Notes: a model not told the origin generated them from the letters alone. A DNA stretch of 64,000 nt from Clostridium beijerinckii (GCA_003129525.1 CP029329.1:920001-984000); one strand, 5' to 3'; shown: positions 35,067 to 45,398, counted from the first letter of the stretch. A program made the numbers and translations.

Positions 35067-36311
35067 ATGATTTATCACGATTTAATAATTATCGGTGGTG
35101 GTGCATCTGGCCTAATGGCTGCAATAATAGCTAAAGACTTTGGGATAGATGTAGCTATTGTTGAAGGAAATGATAGAATCGGTAAAAAAATTCTTGTGAC
35201 TGGGAATGGCAGATGTAATATTACAAATAATAATATTGCTTTCCCATATAACAATTTCCACAGTGAAAATTATAATTTTTTTCAAGAAGCTCTAAATAAA
35301 TTTACAATAGAAGATACTAAAAGCATGTTTTTATCTCTTGGATTGCCTTTAACAGAATTAGAAAACGGTAAGATATATCCAAGATCCCTTCAAGCCTCTT
35401 CTGTAATAGATATATTTAGAATGGCATTAGATGACAGAAATATACCTTTATATGCAAATTGTAAAATTAATTCTATAATCAAAAAGAAAAATTTCACTTT
35501 ATATACCAATAATGAAGAATGTGAAAACTTTTCTTGTAACAAGGTTATTTTAAGTTGTGGTGGAAAATCGGCTACCAAAACAGGTTCAGATGGTTCTGGA
35601 TATAAACTAAGTAAATTCTTTGGACACAATATCATAGAAACTCTGCCTGGTATTGTTCAATTAAAATTAGATTATCCTTATTTAAAAGCTTTATCTGGAA
35701 TTAAATTTGATGGCTCTGTTTCTGTATTAGTCAATGATGAGATTATACGAACAGATATCGGAGAAGTCTTATTCACTGATTATGGAATCTCTGGACCACC
35801 CATACTACAATTATCCTCTTATGCCTCTAAAGCCCTTAGTAAAGGCTCAAAAGTCACTATAAGACTTGATATGTTTCCATATGAAAGCAAAGAAGATGTA
35901 GAAAACTTTTTTGCTACACATTTTTCTATATTTAATTATAGAGAAATATCATCTGCATTAATTGGGGTAATAAATAAAAAATTAATTTCTACAATACTAA
36001 AAGATGTTGGAATAAATGATATTCATTTACCTTGTAGCAATATTGATTGGAAAAATATTAATAATTTAATTGATATATTAAAACAATGGGACTTCAATTG
36101 TATAGGCACTAATGGCTTCCCTAATGCCCAAGTTACTGTAGGAGGAATAGATACCTCTGAAGTAGATAATTTGACCTTAGAATCTAAATTAGTTAAAGAC
36201 CTTTACTTCTGTGGAGAGATCTTAGATGTTCATGGTGATTGTGGTGGATTTAATCTTCAATGGGCATGGAGCTCTGGTTACTTAGCAGCTAAATCTGCAG
36301 CTACTAGCTAA
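35067..36311 (+). CDS. FAD-dependent oxidoreductase, HI0933/YhiN (BaiN-like) family
   Basis: A 414-residue flavoprotein. The dinucleotide loop is IIGGGASGLMAAI, followed by RIGKKILVTGNGRCNITN, the signature of the HI0933/YhiN family, and a C-terminal CGEILDVHGDCGGFNLQWAW that closes the FAD site. The inserted beta domain near 190-330 is also typical. AAGGAGTG precedes the ATG. Some members reduce bile-acid intermediates, but most have no known substrate; none can be given here. Length is normal. Confidence 0.88.
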   Translation: MIYHDLIIIGGGASGLMAAIIAKDFGIDVAIVEGNDRIGKKILVTGNGRCNITNNNIAFPYNNFHSENYNFFQEALNKFTIEDTKSMFLSLGLPLTELENGKIYPRSLQASSVIDIFRMALDDRNIPLYANCKINSIIKKKNFTLYTNNEECENFSCNKVILSCGGKSATKTGSDGSGYKLSKFFGHNIIETLPGIVQLKLDYPYLKALSGIKFDGSVSVLVNDEIIRTDIGEVLFTDYGISGPPILQLSSYASKALSKGSKVTIRLDMFPYESKEDVENFFATHFSIFNYREISSALIGVINKKLISTILKDVGINDIHLPCSNIDWKNINNLIDILKQWDFNCIGTNGFPNAQVTVGGIDTSEVDNLTLESKLVKDLYFCGEILDVHGDCGGFNLQWAWSSGYLAAKSAATS

Positions 36312-36348
36312 ATATTCTATTTTACAACTAAATATATACACTAAAAAA

Positions 36349-36398
36349 GAGCTATAACAATACATAGTTAAACTCAATGTCTTGTTATAACTCCTTTT
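36349..36398. terminator. Bidirectional terminator
   Basis: GAGCTATAACAA and TTGTTATAACTC pair with one mismatch; A-run before and CCTTTTCC after, between convergent genes. Confidence 0.75.
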
Positions 36399-36404
36399 CC
36401 AATA

Positions 36405-37160
36405 TCAATCTTTTGACTTTTCCCAATCTGCTTCTAATAATGTTAATTCAGTTCCTTCACTATTTCTTATAGTATGATATGACTTTAAATTAAAATCATC
36501 AATTTCTTTTACAGTTGCAGTTACTGATATCTTATCCCCATATGTGGTTTCTTTCTCGAAAATTACTTTAATTCTTTTTAGAATACAATTGTTGATTACT
36601 TCAATAGGAACAGCTTCAGTTGCCCACTCAACATATTTAACATTATTAACATGATTATTTGAATCAATATCACTATATCTAATATCAAATTGTTTCTTGT
36701 ATTGCTCCTCATCATATCTCTCTATTGTATCCATACTTATATCATAATCAACATCACCATCTACACCATAGCTATCGTATTGTTCTAATTGTATTCTCAT
36801 GGGTTTTCTTTTTTGAATATTAATCAAGAAGAATAATGCTAGTGCCTCTCCAATAAGATTGTTTTCTTCATCCTTAATCACATATTTTCTTAATCCATAA
36901 AACTTTTTAAAGCCTATAGGCTGCGTGGTAATACTTATAGTTTCCCCAAACATTGGATATCTGTACATCTTTATATCATACTTATAAAATACCCAAGCAC
37001 AATTATTTCTTGTACAATATTCAATTCCAACACCAAAGTGTTCTGACTGCTGAGTACCTACATCACAAATAAAATCAATTATTGATGATAATTTACATCT
37101 CAATTTAGAATTTACTTCAAAATAATGTATTTCATATTTTTTTGTAAAACTTTTACTCAT
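36405..37160 (-). CDS. Acyl-ACP thioesterase
   Basis: A 251-residue double-hotdog thioesterase of the FatA/FatB-like bacterial family. The N-terminal hotdog has QSEHFGVGIEYC and NCAWVFYKYDIKMYRYP; the second has the catalytic-type SDIDSNNHVNNVKYVEWATE. It releases free fatty acids from acyl carrier protein, which in clostridia may feed membrane turnover or acid release. The ATG at 37160 has only a weak GAGAAG site. Alone, next to an IS element, but intact. Confidence 0.85.
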   Translation of the reverse strand: MSKSFTKKYEIHYFEVNSKLRCKLSSIIDFICDVGTQQSEHFGVGIEYCTRNNCAWVFYKYDIKMYRYPMFGETISITTQPIGFKKFYGLRKYVIKDEENNLIGEALALFFLINIQKRKPMRIQLEQYDSYGVDGDVDYDISMDTIERYDEEQYKKQFDIRYSDIDSNNHVNNVKYVEWATEAVPIEVINNCILKRIKVIFEKETTYGDKISVTATVKEIDDFNLKSYHTIRNSEGTELTLLEADWEKSKD

Positions 37161-37361
37161 AACTTCTCATTGCAAAATCTATAAAAATAGGTATTTTTAT
37201 AATACTTCCATATAAGAAAATCACATTTCCTCCAACATATATTCTTAAGTTAAGCATATTTACCTAAACATACACTATTTCTAATTTGCAATATATATCC
37301 TCCTCTTCCCTTACATTTATCTATTAATTGCTCAAATAATTTTTTAAATATATTTTATATA
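37161..37361. other. Intergenic DNA before the IS element
   Basis: AT-rich, with the thioesterase promoter presumably inside. No other signal seen. Confidence 0.3.
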
Positions 37362-39167
37362 ATGATTAAACCACAAAAACTATAAAGTATCGTGATTAGT
37401 TTGACAGCTTTGCTTCAAATTCTAAAAAATATAATTTAAAACAGTTAATTATTACAGCAACTATACATGCAATTATATTGAGAAAACACTCTATGCCACT
37501 TTCAAGAAACTGTTTTAACAGTTTCTTGAAGTTATAGGCTGCGATTTTAAATCCAACCCATAATTTTGAGCGCAATAATCCCCGGATAGGCATGGTATCA
37601 ATTTTATATCTTCTCCTCAAAACAGAAGGAATACCTTCTATACCAGCCCTTTTATTTGCAAGCTTTATATACTCACTCTCGTGCATTTTTTCTCTTTGAG
37701 TAGCTGTATTATAAGCTTTTTCGCTAACTCTTATGGTATTAAATTTCTTTGATATTTTCTTTGGACATTGTGAATTTAAAGGACATTTTTCACATGTACT
37801 GGAGTCAAATTTGGCTGTATAAGATTTTGAACTATAATAAGACTCTACAGGTTCGACTCCGTTAGGACAACAACTTATTACATTTTTTTCGTCATCTACA
37901 ATGAATTTTGAATAACTCAGTTTATCAGTAGATACTTTTCTGCCAACTAGTTGACTTGGAATCATTTCAATTCCTTGTTTTAAAGCATTTTTGGCTTTTT
38001 CTTGTTCATAGTAAGCACCATCAACTAGTAGTTTACAGTTTGAATTTTTATTTTGTGAAGCTAAATTAGCAATAACATCATCAGCAAATTTTGAATCGCT
38101 GTGAATATTTTGCTTAAGGTCATAGCCTGTTATAACACTGTTTTTATCATTAAATGATTCTTGTATATTAACAACATAACCAACGTTACCACCATATTTT
38201 TTTCTGTAGGTTGCATCTTTGTCAGTTGGATTTTGTAAACTAGTTGAAGTTATATCTTTTGAATCTTTAATAACTAAATTTTTTGCAGCATCTTCTGTAG
38301 TTTGGTCCTGAATAACTCTATTTAAAAGTTGAAACTCTTCTGTTGAAGTAACTATATCTCCAGCTTTCAGAGCGATATTGTATAGAATTTTAGAATGTTC
38401 GATTAAAATTGAAAGTTTTGAATCAGCCTTTAAATCTTGAGTTCTATATATAGTGTCATTTTTATGCCCCTTTTCAAGGTACGGTTTTAGTTCATCACTT
38501 ATAATAGGTGGATTTATTATATTTAGAGCTTTAATAAGTCTGCTATTTATAGAATATACTAGCTCAATTCTACTTAATTTTTTGCATGATGAACTAACCA
38601 TTAACGAATCCACTCTAACTTTTTTATTATCAACAGATAAATACTTAGCAATGCTTTCGGATAAAGCTTCAACTTCAGCTTTTATTAAGTCTTCATTAGT
38701 TGACGCTTCATATTCAACAAGTCTGTTTCTAAAATTTGTTAGAGTATTTATAGATACTGGTTGTGTTTCATAATTAGTTGTATTTAAAGCATATTGATAT
38801 CTTACATCGAAATGAATAGAGCCGATAAGCTCTTCATCAGTCTGCTGAAATATTTCTTTTATAATTAGTAAGCCAAGAATAACATTAATAGGTGAATTAG
38901 GCCTTGAGGCTTTATTGCTATATAAAACCGAAAAACGCTCCTCATTTATTCGCGGAAAAATATGATCCTTAAATGCCTTAGCCCAACTTTTATTTAAAAT
39001 ATCTTGAAGGTATTTTGGCATTTGGTTGATTGGTTCAAATAATGAAGTTTGTTGAAGGTCATTTTTGCAAAACATAGTAATTCTCCTCATACGTTTAATT
39101 TTATAATGCTATTATATCATTAAATTCTAATTGGATGATATTTGTCAGCTTTTTGTGGTCTAATCAT
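37362..39167 (-). mobile_element. IS1182-family insertion sequence
   Basis: A single transposase gene bounded by imperfect inverted ends: left ATGATTAAACCACAAAAACT, right (complement) ATGATTAGACCACAAAAAGC. The outer ATGATTA/TAATCAT could be part of the ends or a palindromic target. About 1.8 kb. It lies between the thioesterase and the DUF1858 gene and disrupts no visible frame. Confidence 0.75.
37396..39075 (-). CDS. IS1182-family transposase
   Basis: A 559-residue DDE transposase. The N-terminal domain has the family pattern GLLIIKEIFQQTDEELIGSI and LTNFRNRL; the RNase H-like core includes DATYRKKYGG with LLVDGAYY, and the C-terminal part has the Cys cluster CEKCPLNSQCPKK and RAGIEGIPSVLRRRY, which holds the last Glu. 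The ATG at 39075 follows GAGGAG. No frameshift or stop, so it may be active. Codon use is like the host's. Confidence 0.9.
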   Translation of the reverse strand: MFCKNDLQQTSLFEPINQMPKYLQDILNKSWAKAFKDHIFPRINEERFSVLYSNKASRPNSPINVILGLLIIKEIFQQTDEELIGSIHFDVRYQYALNTTNYETQPVSINTLTNFRNRLVEYEASTNEDLIKAEVEALSESIAKYLSVDNKKVRVDSLMVSSSCKKLSRIELVYSINSRLIKALNIINPPIISDELKPYLEKGHKNDTIYRTQDLKADSKLSILIEHSKILYNIALKAGDIVTSTEEFQLLNRVIQDQTTEDAAKNLVIKDSKDITSTSLQNPTDKDATYRKKYGGNVGYVVNIQESFNDKNSVITGYDLKQNIHSDSKFADDVIANLASQNKNSNCKLLVDGAYYEQEKAKNALKQGIEMIPSQLVGRKVSTDKLSYSKFIVDDEKNVISCCPNGVEPVESYYSSKSYTAKFDSSTCEKCPLNSQCPKKISKKFNTIRVSEKAYNTATQREKMHESEYIKLANKRAGIEGIPSVLRRRYKIDTMPIRGLLRSKLWVGFKIAAYNFKKLLKQFLESGIECFLNIIACIVAVIINCFKLYFLEFEAKLSN

Positions 39168-39291
39168 ATAATAATATTAACATAATAATTTATTTAAATA
39201 TATTATATAAGTTATTACTCTTTAAAAAATATTCCTATTATATTTCTTGAAATTATCGTTGATTTTAAATTTACTAGATTATTTGTACGCT

Positions 39292-39324
39292 AAAAAGAGG
39301 ATTTTCTAAAAAGAAAATCCTCTT
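39292..39324 (-). terminator. Terminator after the DUF1858 gene
   Basis: AAGAGGATTTTCT and AGAAAATCCTCTT pair perfectly over 4 nt; leftward TTTTTAGC follows. Confidence 0.88.
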
Positions 39325-39338
39325 AATAAATAATATTA

Positions 39339-39521
39339 TTATCTATTTAATGCTTGTAATAAATCGTCTACGTTTAATCCATGTACTATTGCAGCTTCCC
39401 CTATAGTTTCAGCTTGAGCTGATGGGCATCCAACACATCCCATTCCAAAACTCATTAAAACCCCAGCCTTAGATGAATCTGCATTAACTACTTCACCAAT
39501 TGTCATATCTTTAGTTATCAT
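39339..39521 (-). CDS. DUF1858 small redox-type protein
   Basis: A 60-residue DUF1858 protein. MTIGEVVNADSSKAGVLMSF leads into GMGCVGCPSAQAETI with the CxxC pair, then a LNVDDLLQALNR helix. The family is linked to disulfide or hybrid-cluster proteins, so a redox or metal role is inferred. The ATG follows GAAGGTG. It lies just downstream of purA but has its own ribosome site and terminator. Confidence 0.88.
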   Translation of the reverse strand: MITKDMTIGEVVNADSSKAGVLMSFGMGCVGCPSAQAETIGEAAIVHGLNVDDLLQALNR

Positions 39522-39626
39522 ACTTTCACCTTCTTCAATATAACTTTTTATAATTTTTGTTTACAATAAAATTATATTTTATACTACGTTGAAAGTCAAT
39601 ACCCGAGTATAATGATATACTATGAA

Positions 39627-40913
<1,287 letters not shown>

Positions 40914-41199
40914 TTATATTGCCTCCCTTAAATAAGTAATCTTATTTATCTTAATTTTTAATTTTATTTGGAGTTTATTAATTGATATTTTAATCTCTCC
41001 TTTTAAATATTAGCAAAGTACCCTTTCACGGTCAACTATATATCGAATATTTTTTTGCTTTTTTCATTAATAATTCGTATAATTATATTATATTCTTAGT
41101 ATCTAACTTTATTTTTTTCAATTTAAACTATATAATCATGATTTCTTTATTTAATGAAAATGCATATAAACATAATTAAAAGTGCTTAGTATTCTATAA
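40914..41199. other. purA upstream region
   Basis: About 290 bases, mostly A+T. It must hold the purA promoter. I looked for a purine riboswitch and saw none. Confidence 0.35.
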
Positions 41200-41628
41200 A
41201 ATAGAAGATACTATGCTTATGAGAAATAATGATAATATTTATTCTAAATGTATCGGAATTCATTTAGGACTTAAAAACTTCGCTATATGCAGTAATGACA
41301 CAATCAAGAAAAATATAAATAAGACTCCAACTGTTAAAAAGTTATAAAAGAACTTAAAACGTAGACAAAGAAAACTTTCAAGAAAATATGAAAGTTTAAA
41401 CAAAAATATATAAAATGAAGGAGGAAATGTTACTCGTCAAAATATCTAAAAACAAATAGTCACGGTACAAAAAAATTATCAGCGACTTATCCAAGTAGTA
41501 AAACTTGTAGTTGCTGTGGAAATGTTAAAAAATATTTAAAGCTATCTGATGCGATGTACAAATATTATAATTGTCAAACTTCAATAGATAGAAATTTAAA
41601 TGCTTCAATTAACTTATCTAATGCTTAA
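41200..41628 (+). pseudogene. tnpB: tnpB (IS200/IS605 OrfB) relic
   Basis: The frame opens with IGIHLGLKNFAICSNDTI, the first RuvC motif of TnpB, where the catalytic Asp (IGIDLG) is now His. After stops come NLKRRQRKLSRKYESL and, in another frame, YPSSKTCSCCGNVKKYLKLS and SIDRNLNASINLSNA, the zinc ribbon and final RuvC motif. The middle, with the catalytic Glu, is missing and Cys of the second zinc knuckle is replaced. Not functional. The N-terminal domain and any tnpA are absent. Confidence 0.8.
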
Positions 41629-41851
41629 AAATATAAGATATCTTAAGTTAAATAAGTACTTATATGTGTACCAACGGCTATTTTGAGAATTAACGGCTGT
41701 GGAAAAGTAGAGAACCAAAAGCTCTGCTTTTATGTGAATCACTTTGTGGTTTACCTAGTGCTATACACACTGTATTAGCTTTTGCAAGGCAGAGTACAAT
41801 CAAGCAGTAAAAATCTCAATATGAATACATTTGACCATATTTTGAGTAGCA
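41629..41851 (+). mobile_element. Right end of the IS605-type relic, possible omegaRNA region
   Basis: The 220 bases after the tnpB relic hold ACGGCTATTTTGAGAATTAA and ACGGCTGTGG repeats and an AGAGAACCAAAAGCTCT hairpin before malic enzyme. In intact TnpB elements this place holds the guide-RNA scaffold and the right end. The exact end cannot be fixed. Confidence 0.4.
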
Positions 41852-41860
41852 ATGTTTTTT

Positions 41861-43036
41861 ATGAATATTTATGAAGAATCTTTAAAATTCCATGAAGAGA
41901 AGAGAGGCAAATATGAAATCAAGCCAACTTGTTCAGTAAATAACGCAAAGGATTTAAGTCTTGCATATACACCTGGAGTTGCAGAACCATGTCGCGAGAT
42001 ACATAAGGATCCTGCAAAAGCTTACATATATACTCGTAAATGGAATACAGTTGCTGTTATTTCTGATGGCACTGCAGTTTTAGGACTTGGAGATATTGGT
42101 CCTCTTGCATCTTTACCTGTTATGGAAGGCAAAAGTGTATTATTTAAGGAATTTGGTAATGTAGATGCATTTCCTATAGTTTTAGATACTAAAAATGTAG
42201 ATGAAATTGTTAATACAATTGTAAATATAGCCCCAAGCCTAGGAGGCATAAATTTAGAAGATATTTCTGCGCCTAGATGCTTTGAAGTTGAAAAGAGATT
42301 AAAGGAAAAATTAAATATCCCAGTATTTCATGATGATCAACATGGAACTGCTATTGTTGTTTTATCTGGTTTGCTAAATGCATTAAAAATTGTAAACAAA
42401 AAATTAGAAAATATAAAAGTAGTTATAAATGGCGCTGGCTCTGCTGGAACTGCTATCTGCAAGTTATTACTTTCTTCTGGTGTCAAAAACATAGTAATGT
42501 GTGATATAGATGGTGTAATAAGCAGAGATAAAGATTTAAGTCATAATATTTACATGCAAGAATTAGCTAATATAACTAATCCAAATAATGAAACTGGTAT
42601 GCTTAAAGATGCTATTAAAAATGCAGATGTATTTATAGGTGTTTCTGCTCCAAATATAGTTTCAAAAGAAATGGTTAAAACAATGAATAAAGACGGAATA
42701 ATATTTGCTATGGCTAATCCAACGCCAGAAATATTCCCTGAAGATGCAAAGGAAGCTGGAATTGCAGTAATGGGAACTGGTCGTTCAGATTATCCAAACC
42801 AAATAAACAATGTATTAGCTTTCCCTGGAGTATTTAGAGGTGCATTAGATGTAAGAGCTACAGAAATTAATGAAGAAATGAAAATAGCTGCAGCTTTTGC
42901 TATTGCAAATGCTATATCTGATGAAGATTTAAATACAGAATGTATAATTCCAAAAGCATTTGATTTAAAGGTTCAATCTTTAGTTGCAGAAGCTGTTAAA
43001 GAAGCTGCGATTAAAAGTGGAGTAGCTAGTATTTAA
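41861..43036 (+). CDS. NAD-dependent malic enzyme
   Basis: A 391-residue short-form malic enzyme, converting malate to pyruvate and CO2. SLAYTPGVAEPCREI holds the active-site Tyr; KSVLFKEFGNVDAFPIVL, NLEDISAPRCFEVE and FHDDQHGTAIVVLSGL supply substrate and metal contacts; INGAGSAGTAICKLL is the NAD-binding loop. Two in-frame ATGs (41852 and 41861) compete, and neither has a clear ribosome site. The IS605-type relic ends just before the gene, so the original leader may have been replaced. Confidence 0.92.
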   Translation: MNIYEESLKFHEEKRGKYEIKPTCSVNNAKDLSLAYTPGVAEPCREIHKDPAKAYIYTRKWNTVAVISDGTAVLGLGDIGPLASLPVMEGKSVLFKEFGNVDAFPIVLDTKNVDEIVNTIVNIAPSLGGINLEDISAPRCFEVEKRLKEKLNIPVFHDDQHGTAIVVLSGLLNALKIVNKKLENIKVVINGAGSAGTAICKLLLSSGVKNIVMCDIDGVISRDKDLSHNIYMQELANITNPNNETGMLKDAIKNADVFIGVSAPNIVSKEMVKTMNKDGIIFAMANPTPEIFPEDAKEAGIAVMGTGRSDYPNQINNVLAFPGVFRGALDVRATEINEEMKIAAAFAIANAISDEDLNTECIIPKAFDLKVQSLVAEAVKEAAIKSGVASI

Positions 43037-43066
43037 TTTTCTATATCTTAACTATTAATTTATATA

Positions 43067-43112
43067 AAAGGCCTATGAGATTGAATAGTTTCAATTTTGT
43101 AGGTTTTTTCTA
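43067..43112 (+). terminator. Malic enzyme terminator
   Basis: CCTA and ATTGAA on the left pair with TTCAAT and TAGG on the right; TTTTTTC follows. Confidence 0.7.
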
Positions 43113-43194
43113 ATATATAAGCATATATATTTTTTACTCACACTCTAAATTGCTAATATTATTTAAGTCTCTGATAAAAGTCAAGAAAATAACT

Positions 43195-43304
43195 TTATCC
43201 ACAAAAATTATTTTTAAAGTTATACACAACATTTTCTTTCTTATTTATCCACAATTATTTTAATTATAGTTTTCCACAGTATAAAAATAATTCTTTTATT
43301 CACA
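43195..43304 (+). promoter_or_regulatory. Array of five DnaA boxes
   Basis: Same-strand nine-mers at 43195 (TTATCCACA), 43220 (TTATACACA), 43245 (TTATCCACA), 43270 (TTTTCCACA) and 43296 (TTATTCACA). Four fit TTATNCACA exactly; the fourth has one mismatch. Starts are 25, 25, 25 and 26 bp apart. A very A+T-rich stretch follows to about 43345. It lies in the 430-bp gap between malic enzyme and the next gene. Confidence 0.85.
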
Positions 43305-43463
43305 AAATATTTTTTTTCAAAATAGAAATACTAAAAATTGCATTACCTAAACATACTTAATTATAGACAATACAACAATATTTGAGTACCATAGAATTGA
43401 GACACAATCAAAAAAGTAACAAGTCCATGTGCCTAATAATAATCCTAATTAGGAGTGAGCGAA

Positions 43464-43982
43464 ATGAATGAATTATTAATACCTATAAGTAATAATGAAT
43501 TTGAAAATAAAGTGGATATAAGATTTAATAATATATTGCAAGGTTTTGATTTGTTTAAAAATTTTACTATCGAAGCTATAAATATAGAAAATGGAGAAAA
43601 TAAAATCATTAAATTTATAGAAAATATCTTTGAAGAAAACAATTGTGAGGCTTATGTAGATTTTTATATAAATAAAATTTCAGATGAAGATAAATATAAA
43701 TTAATGTCATTGGTTCCCGATGAAGATAAGAATATACTAAAAGTGCATTTAAATGCTGAACTTCATGATGGAGTTTTCTATAAATTAAATAATAAAGCTC
43801 TCGTTCCATTTTTAGTTCGTTTAAACACAAGAGAAATTTTCTTTGTTACCTTTTATTTTATCAATAAGCCTATTACTATATGGGGAAATTACGGTATGAA
43901 GTTTCCTTGTTTCTTTAATACCGAGAAGGATTTTGATTTTTATTATAACTTATCGAACTTTTTTGGCTTTCAAATTATTTAA
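43464..43982 (+). CDS. Hypothetical protein (172 aa)
   Basis: No family recognised. It is acidic and soluble, with a strand-rich C-terminal half (YKLNNKALVPFLVRLNTREI, FFVTFYFINKPITIWGNYG) ending in a hydrophobic FFGFQII. The ATG at 43464 is chosen because AGGAGTG lies 6 bp before it; an in-frame GTG is 9 bp upstream. It follows the DnaA-box array by 160 bp, so DnaA could influence it. Own terminator. Confidence 0.65.
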   Translation: MNELLIPISNNEFENKVDIRFNNILQGFDLFKNFTIEAINIENGENKIIKFIENIFEENNCEAYVDFYINKISDEDKYKLMSLVPDEDKNILKVHLNAELHDGVFYKLNNKALVPFLVRLNTREIFFVTFYFINKPITIWGNYGMKFPCFFNTEKDFDFYYNLSNFFGFQII

Positions 43983-43986
43983 TAAA

Positions 43987-44047
43987 AAATTAAATGGATA
44001 TCAAAACTTGTTATAAAAACATTTTTACATATCCATTTAATTTTATT
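43987..44047. terminator. Bidirectional terminator
   Basis: AAATTAAATGGATAT and ATATCCATTTAATTT pair perfectly, between the 172-aa gene and proC, with A and T flanks. Confidence 0.85.
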
Positions 44048-44852
44048 ATTTTTGCATGCTCTTAGACTTTTCTGCACACTTATCAATAGCTTGTATAATA
44101 GTATTTCTAAATCCTAGTTTTTCTAATTCAACAACGGCATCAATTGTAGTTCCTGCTGGTGAGCAAACCATATCCTTTAATTCACCTGGATGTGTTCCTG
44201 TTTCAAGAACCATTTTTGCAGAACCTAATACACTTTGCGCTGCCATCTTATAAGCTTTAGCCCTAGGAATTCCTAATTTTACTGCTCCATCTGCCATTGC
44301 TTCTATAAACATAAATACATATGCAGGAGATGATCCACATAAAGCTGTAAATCCATGAAAATCTTTTTCATCTAATTGAACACATTCCCCAAAACTTTCA
44401 AAAATTTTAAAGCAATACTCTAATTCTTCTTTACTTATGTTTTTATTTGGACATACTGCTGACATTGCTTGCCCTACAAGTGCTGGTGTATTTGGCATAG
44501 TTCTAATTATCTTAAAATCATCTCCAAGCCATTCCTCCATATTCTTAATAGAAATCCCTGCTGCTACCGTAACAATTAATTTATCTTTAGTTAACTCTGA
44601 TTTAATTTCATCTATTATTGCTTTATACATAAAAGGCTTAACAGCTAAGATTATAATCTCAGCTTCTCTAGCAACAACCTTACTATCTAAAGTTGCTATT
44701 ACTTCAAATTGTTCTTCTAATTTCTTTGCAGATGATTCAGTTTTAGTAGAAATTATTATGTTGTCAGCTTTTAGAAATCCTGATTTAATCAATCCTCCGA
44801 CCATAGAACTTCCCATATTTCCGCAACCTACAAATCCAACTTTTTTACTCAT
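44046..44852 (-). CDS. proC: Pyrroline-5-carboxylate reductase
   Basis: A 268-residue enzyme for the last step of proline synthesis. The NADPH loop is VGFVGCGNMGSSMVGGLI, AVKPF begins the substrate site, and the C-terminal GSSPAYVFMFIEAMADGAV and CSPAGTTIDAV motifs are diagnostic. Full length. The ATG follows GGAGG. Monocistronic. Confidence 0.96.
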   Translation of the reverse strand: MSKKVGFVGCGNMGSSMVGGLIKSGFLKADNIIISTKTESSAKKLEEQFEVIATLDSKVVAREAEIIILAVKPFMYKAIIDEIKSELTKDKLIVTVAAGISIKNMEEWLGDDFKIIRTMPNTPALVGQAMSAVCPNKNISKEELEYCFKIFESFGECVQLDEKDFHGFTALCGSSPAYVFMFIEAMADGAVKLGIPRAKAYKMAAQSVLGSAKMVLETGTHPGELKDMVCSPAGTTIDAVVELEKLGFRNTIIQAIDKCAEKSKSMQK

Positions 44853-44998
44853 ATCATAACCTCCATTTTTAATTTTATTATTACAAATTGAAATTTTATG
44901 CTTTTATATAAATATTTTAAATTTAATCCACCATAATCATAGGATAGCTTGTATTAAAAACTCACAAACTACAATTAAATATGAAAGGAGGAATATAT

Positions 44999-45337
44999 GT
45001 GAAAGATAATTCTTTAATATATAATAATTCTTTAATAAAACGAAAAGACTTTATTACCAGCATTTTATATTCTGATACTACAGAACAACTTCCAACGTTT
45101 CAAATTAAAGAAACTCCAGAATTCTATTGTATAAATATAGATTCATTCTATGGCAATAAACACATATTAGAAATATCTTATAAAAATAACTTTTTAATAT
45201 TAAAAATAAAATTCAAAAACGCTCTAAAAAGCTCTTTACCAGAAAGAATATTTTATTTATCAAACATTGATTTGAACAATATTTTACTTCATGATTATAA
45301 GCACAACGTAAAATTAATAATTCCAATAATTTCTTAG
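44999..45337 (+). CDS. Small hypothetical protein, distantly Hsp20-like
   Basis: A 112-residue protein starting at GTG 44999, 7 bp after AAAGGAGG; the upstream in-frame ATG contains that site. ETPEFYCINIDSFYGNKHIL, then YKNNFLILKIKF, ERIFYLSNIDLNNI and HNVKLIIPI follow the strand order of alpha-crystallin domains, but the usual glycine and the V/I-x-V/I tail are weak. It may be a diverged small heat-shock protein or an unrelated beta protein. Confidence 0.5.
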   Translation: MKDNSLIYNNSLIKRKDFITSILYSDTTEQLPTFQIKETPEFYCINIDSFYGNKHILEISYKNNFLILKIKFKNALKSSLPERIFYLSNIDLNNILLHDYKHNVKLIIPIIS

Positions 45338-45398
45338 TTTTTATTTAATAAGAATTATATGCAACTTTTATTAAATAATCATGTTACTAGAAAGATTA

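Noticed and set aside
40914-41199. Purine riboswitch before purA
   Set aside because: No conserved junction or loop-loop pairing could be found; the region looks like plain AT-rich promoter DNA.
41200-41628. An active TnpB nuclease
   Set aside because: Catalytic Asp is His, the middle is deleted and several stops and frame changes interrupt it.
43195-43304. The DnaA boxes as the main chromosome origin
   Set aside because: The mnmE-parAB end points to dnaA beyond the right edge; no dnaA or dnaN lies beside this array, so I call it a cluster only.
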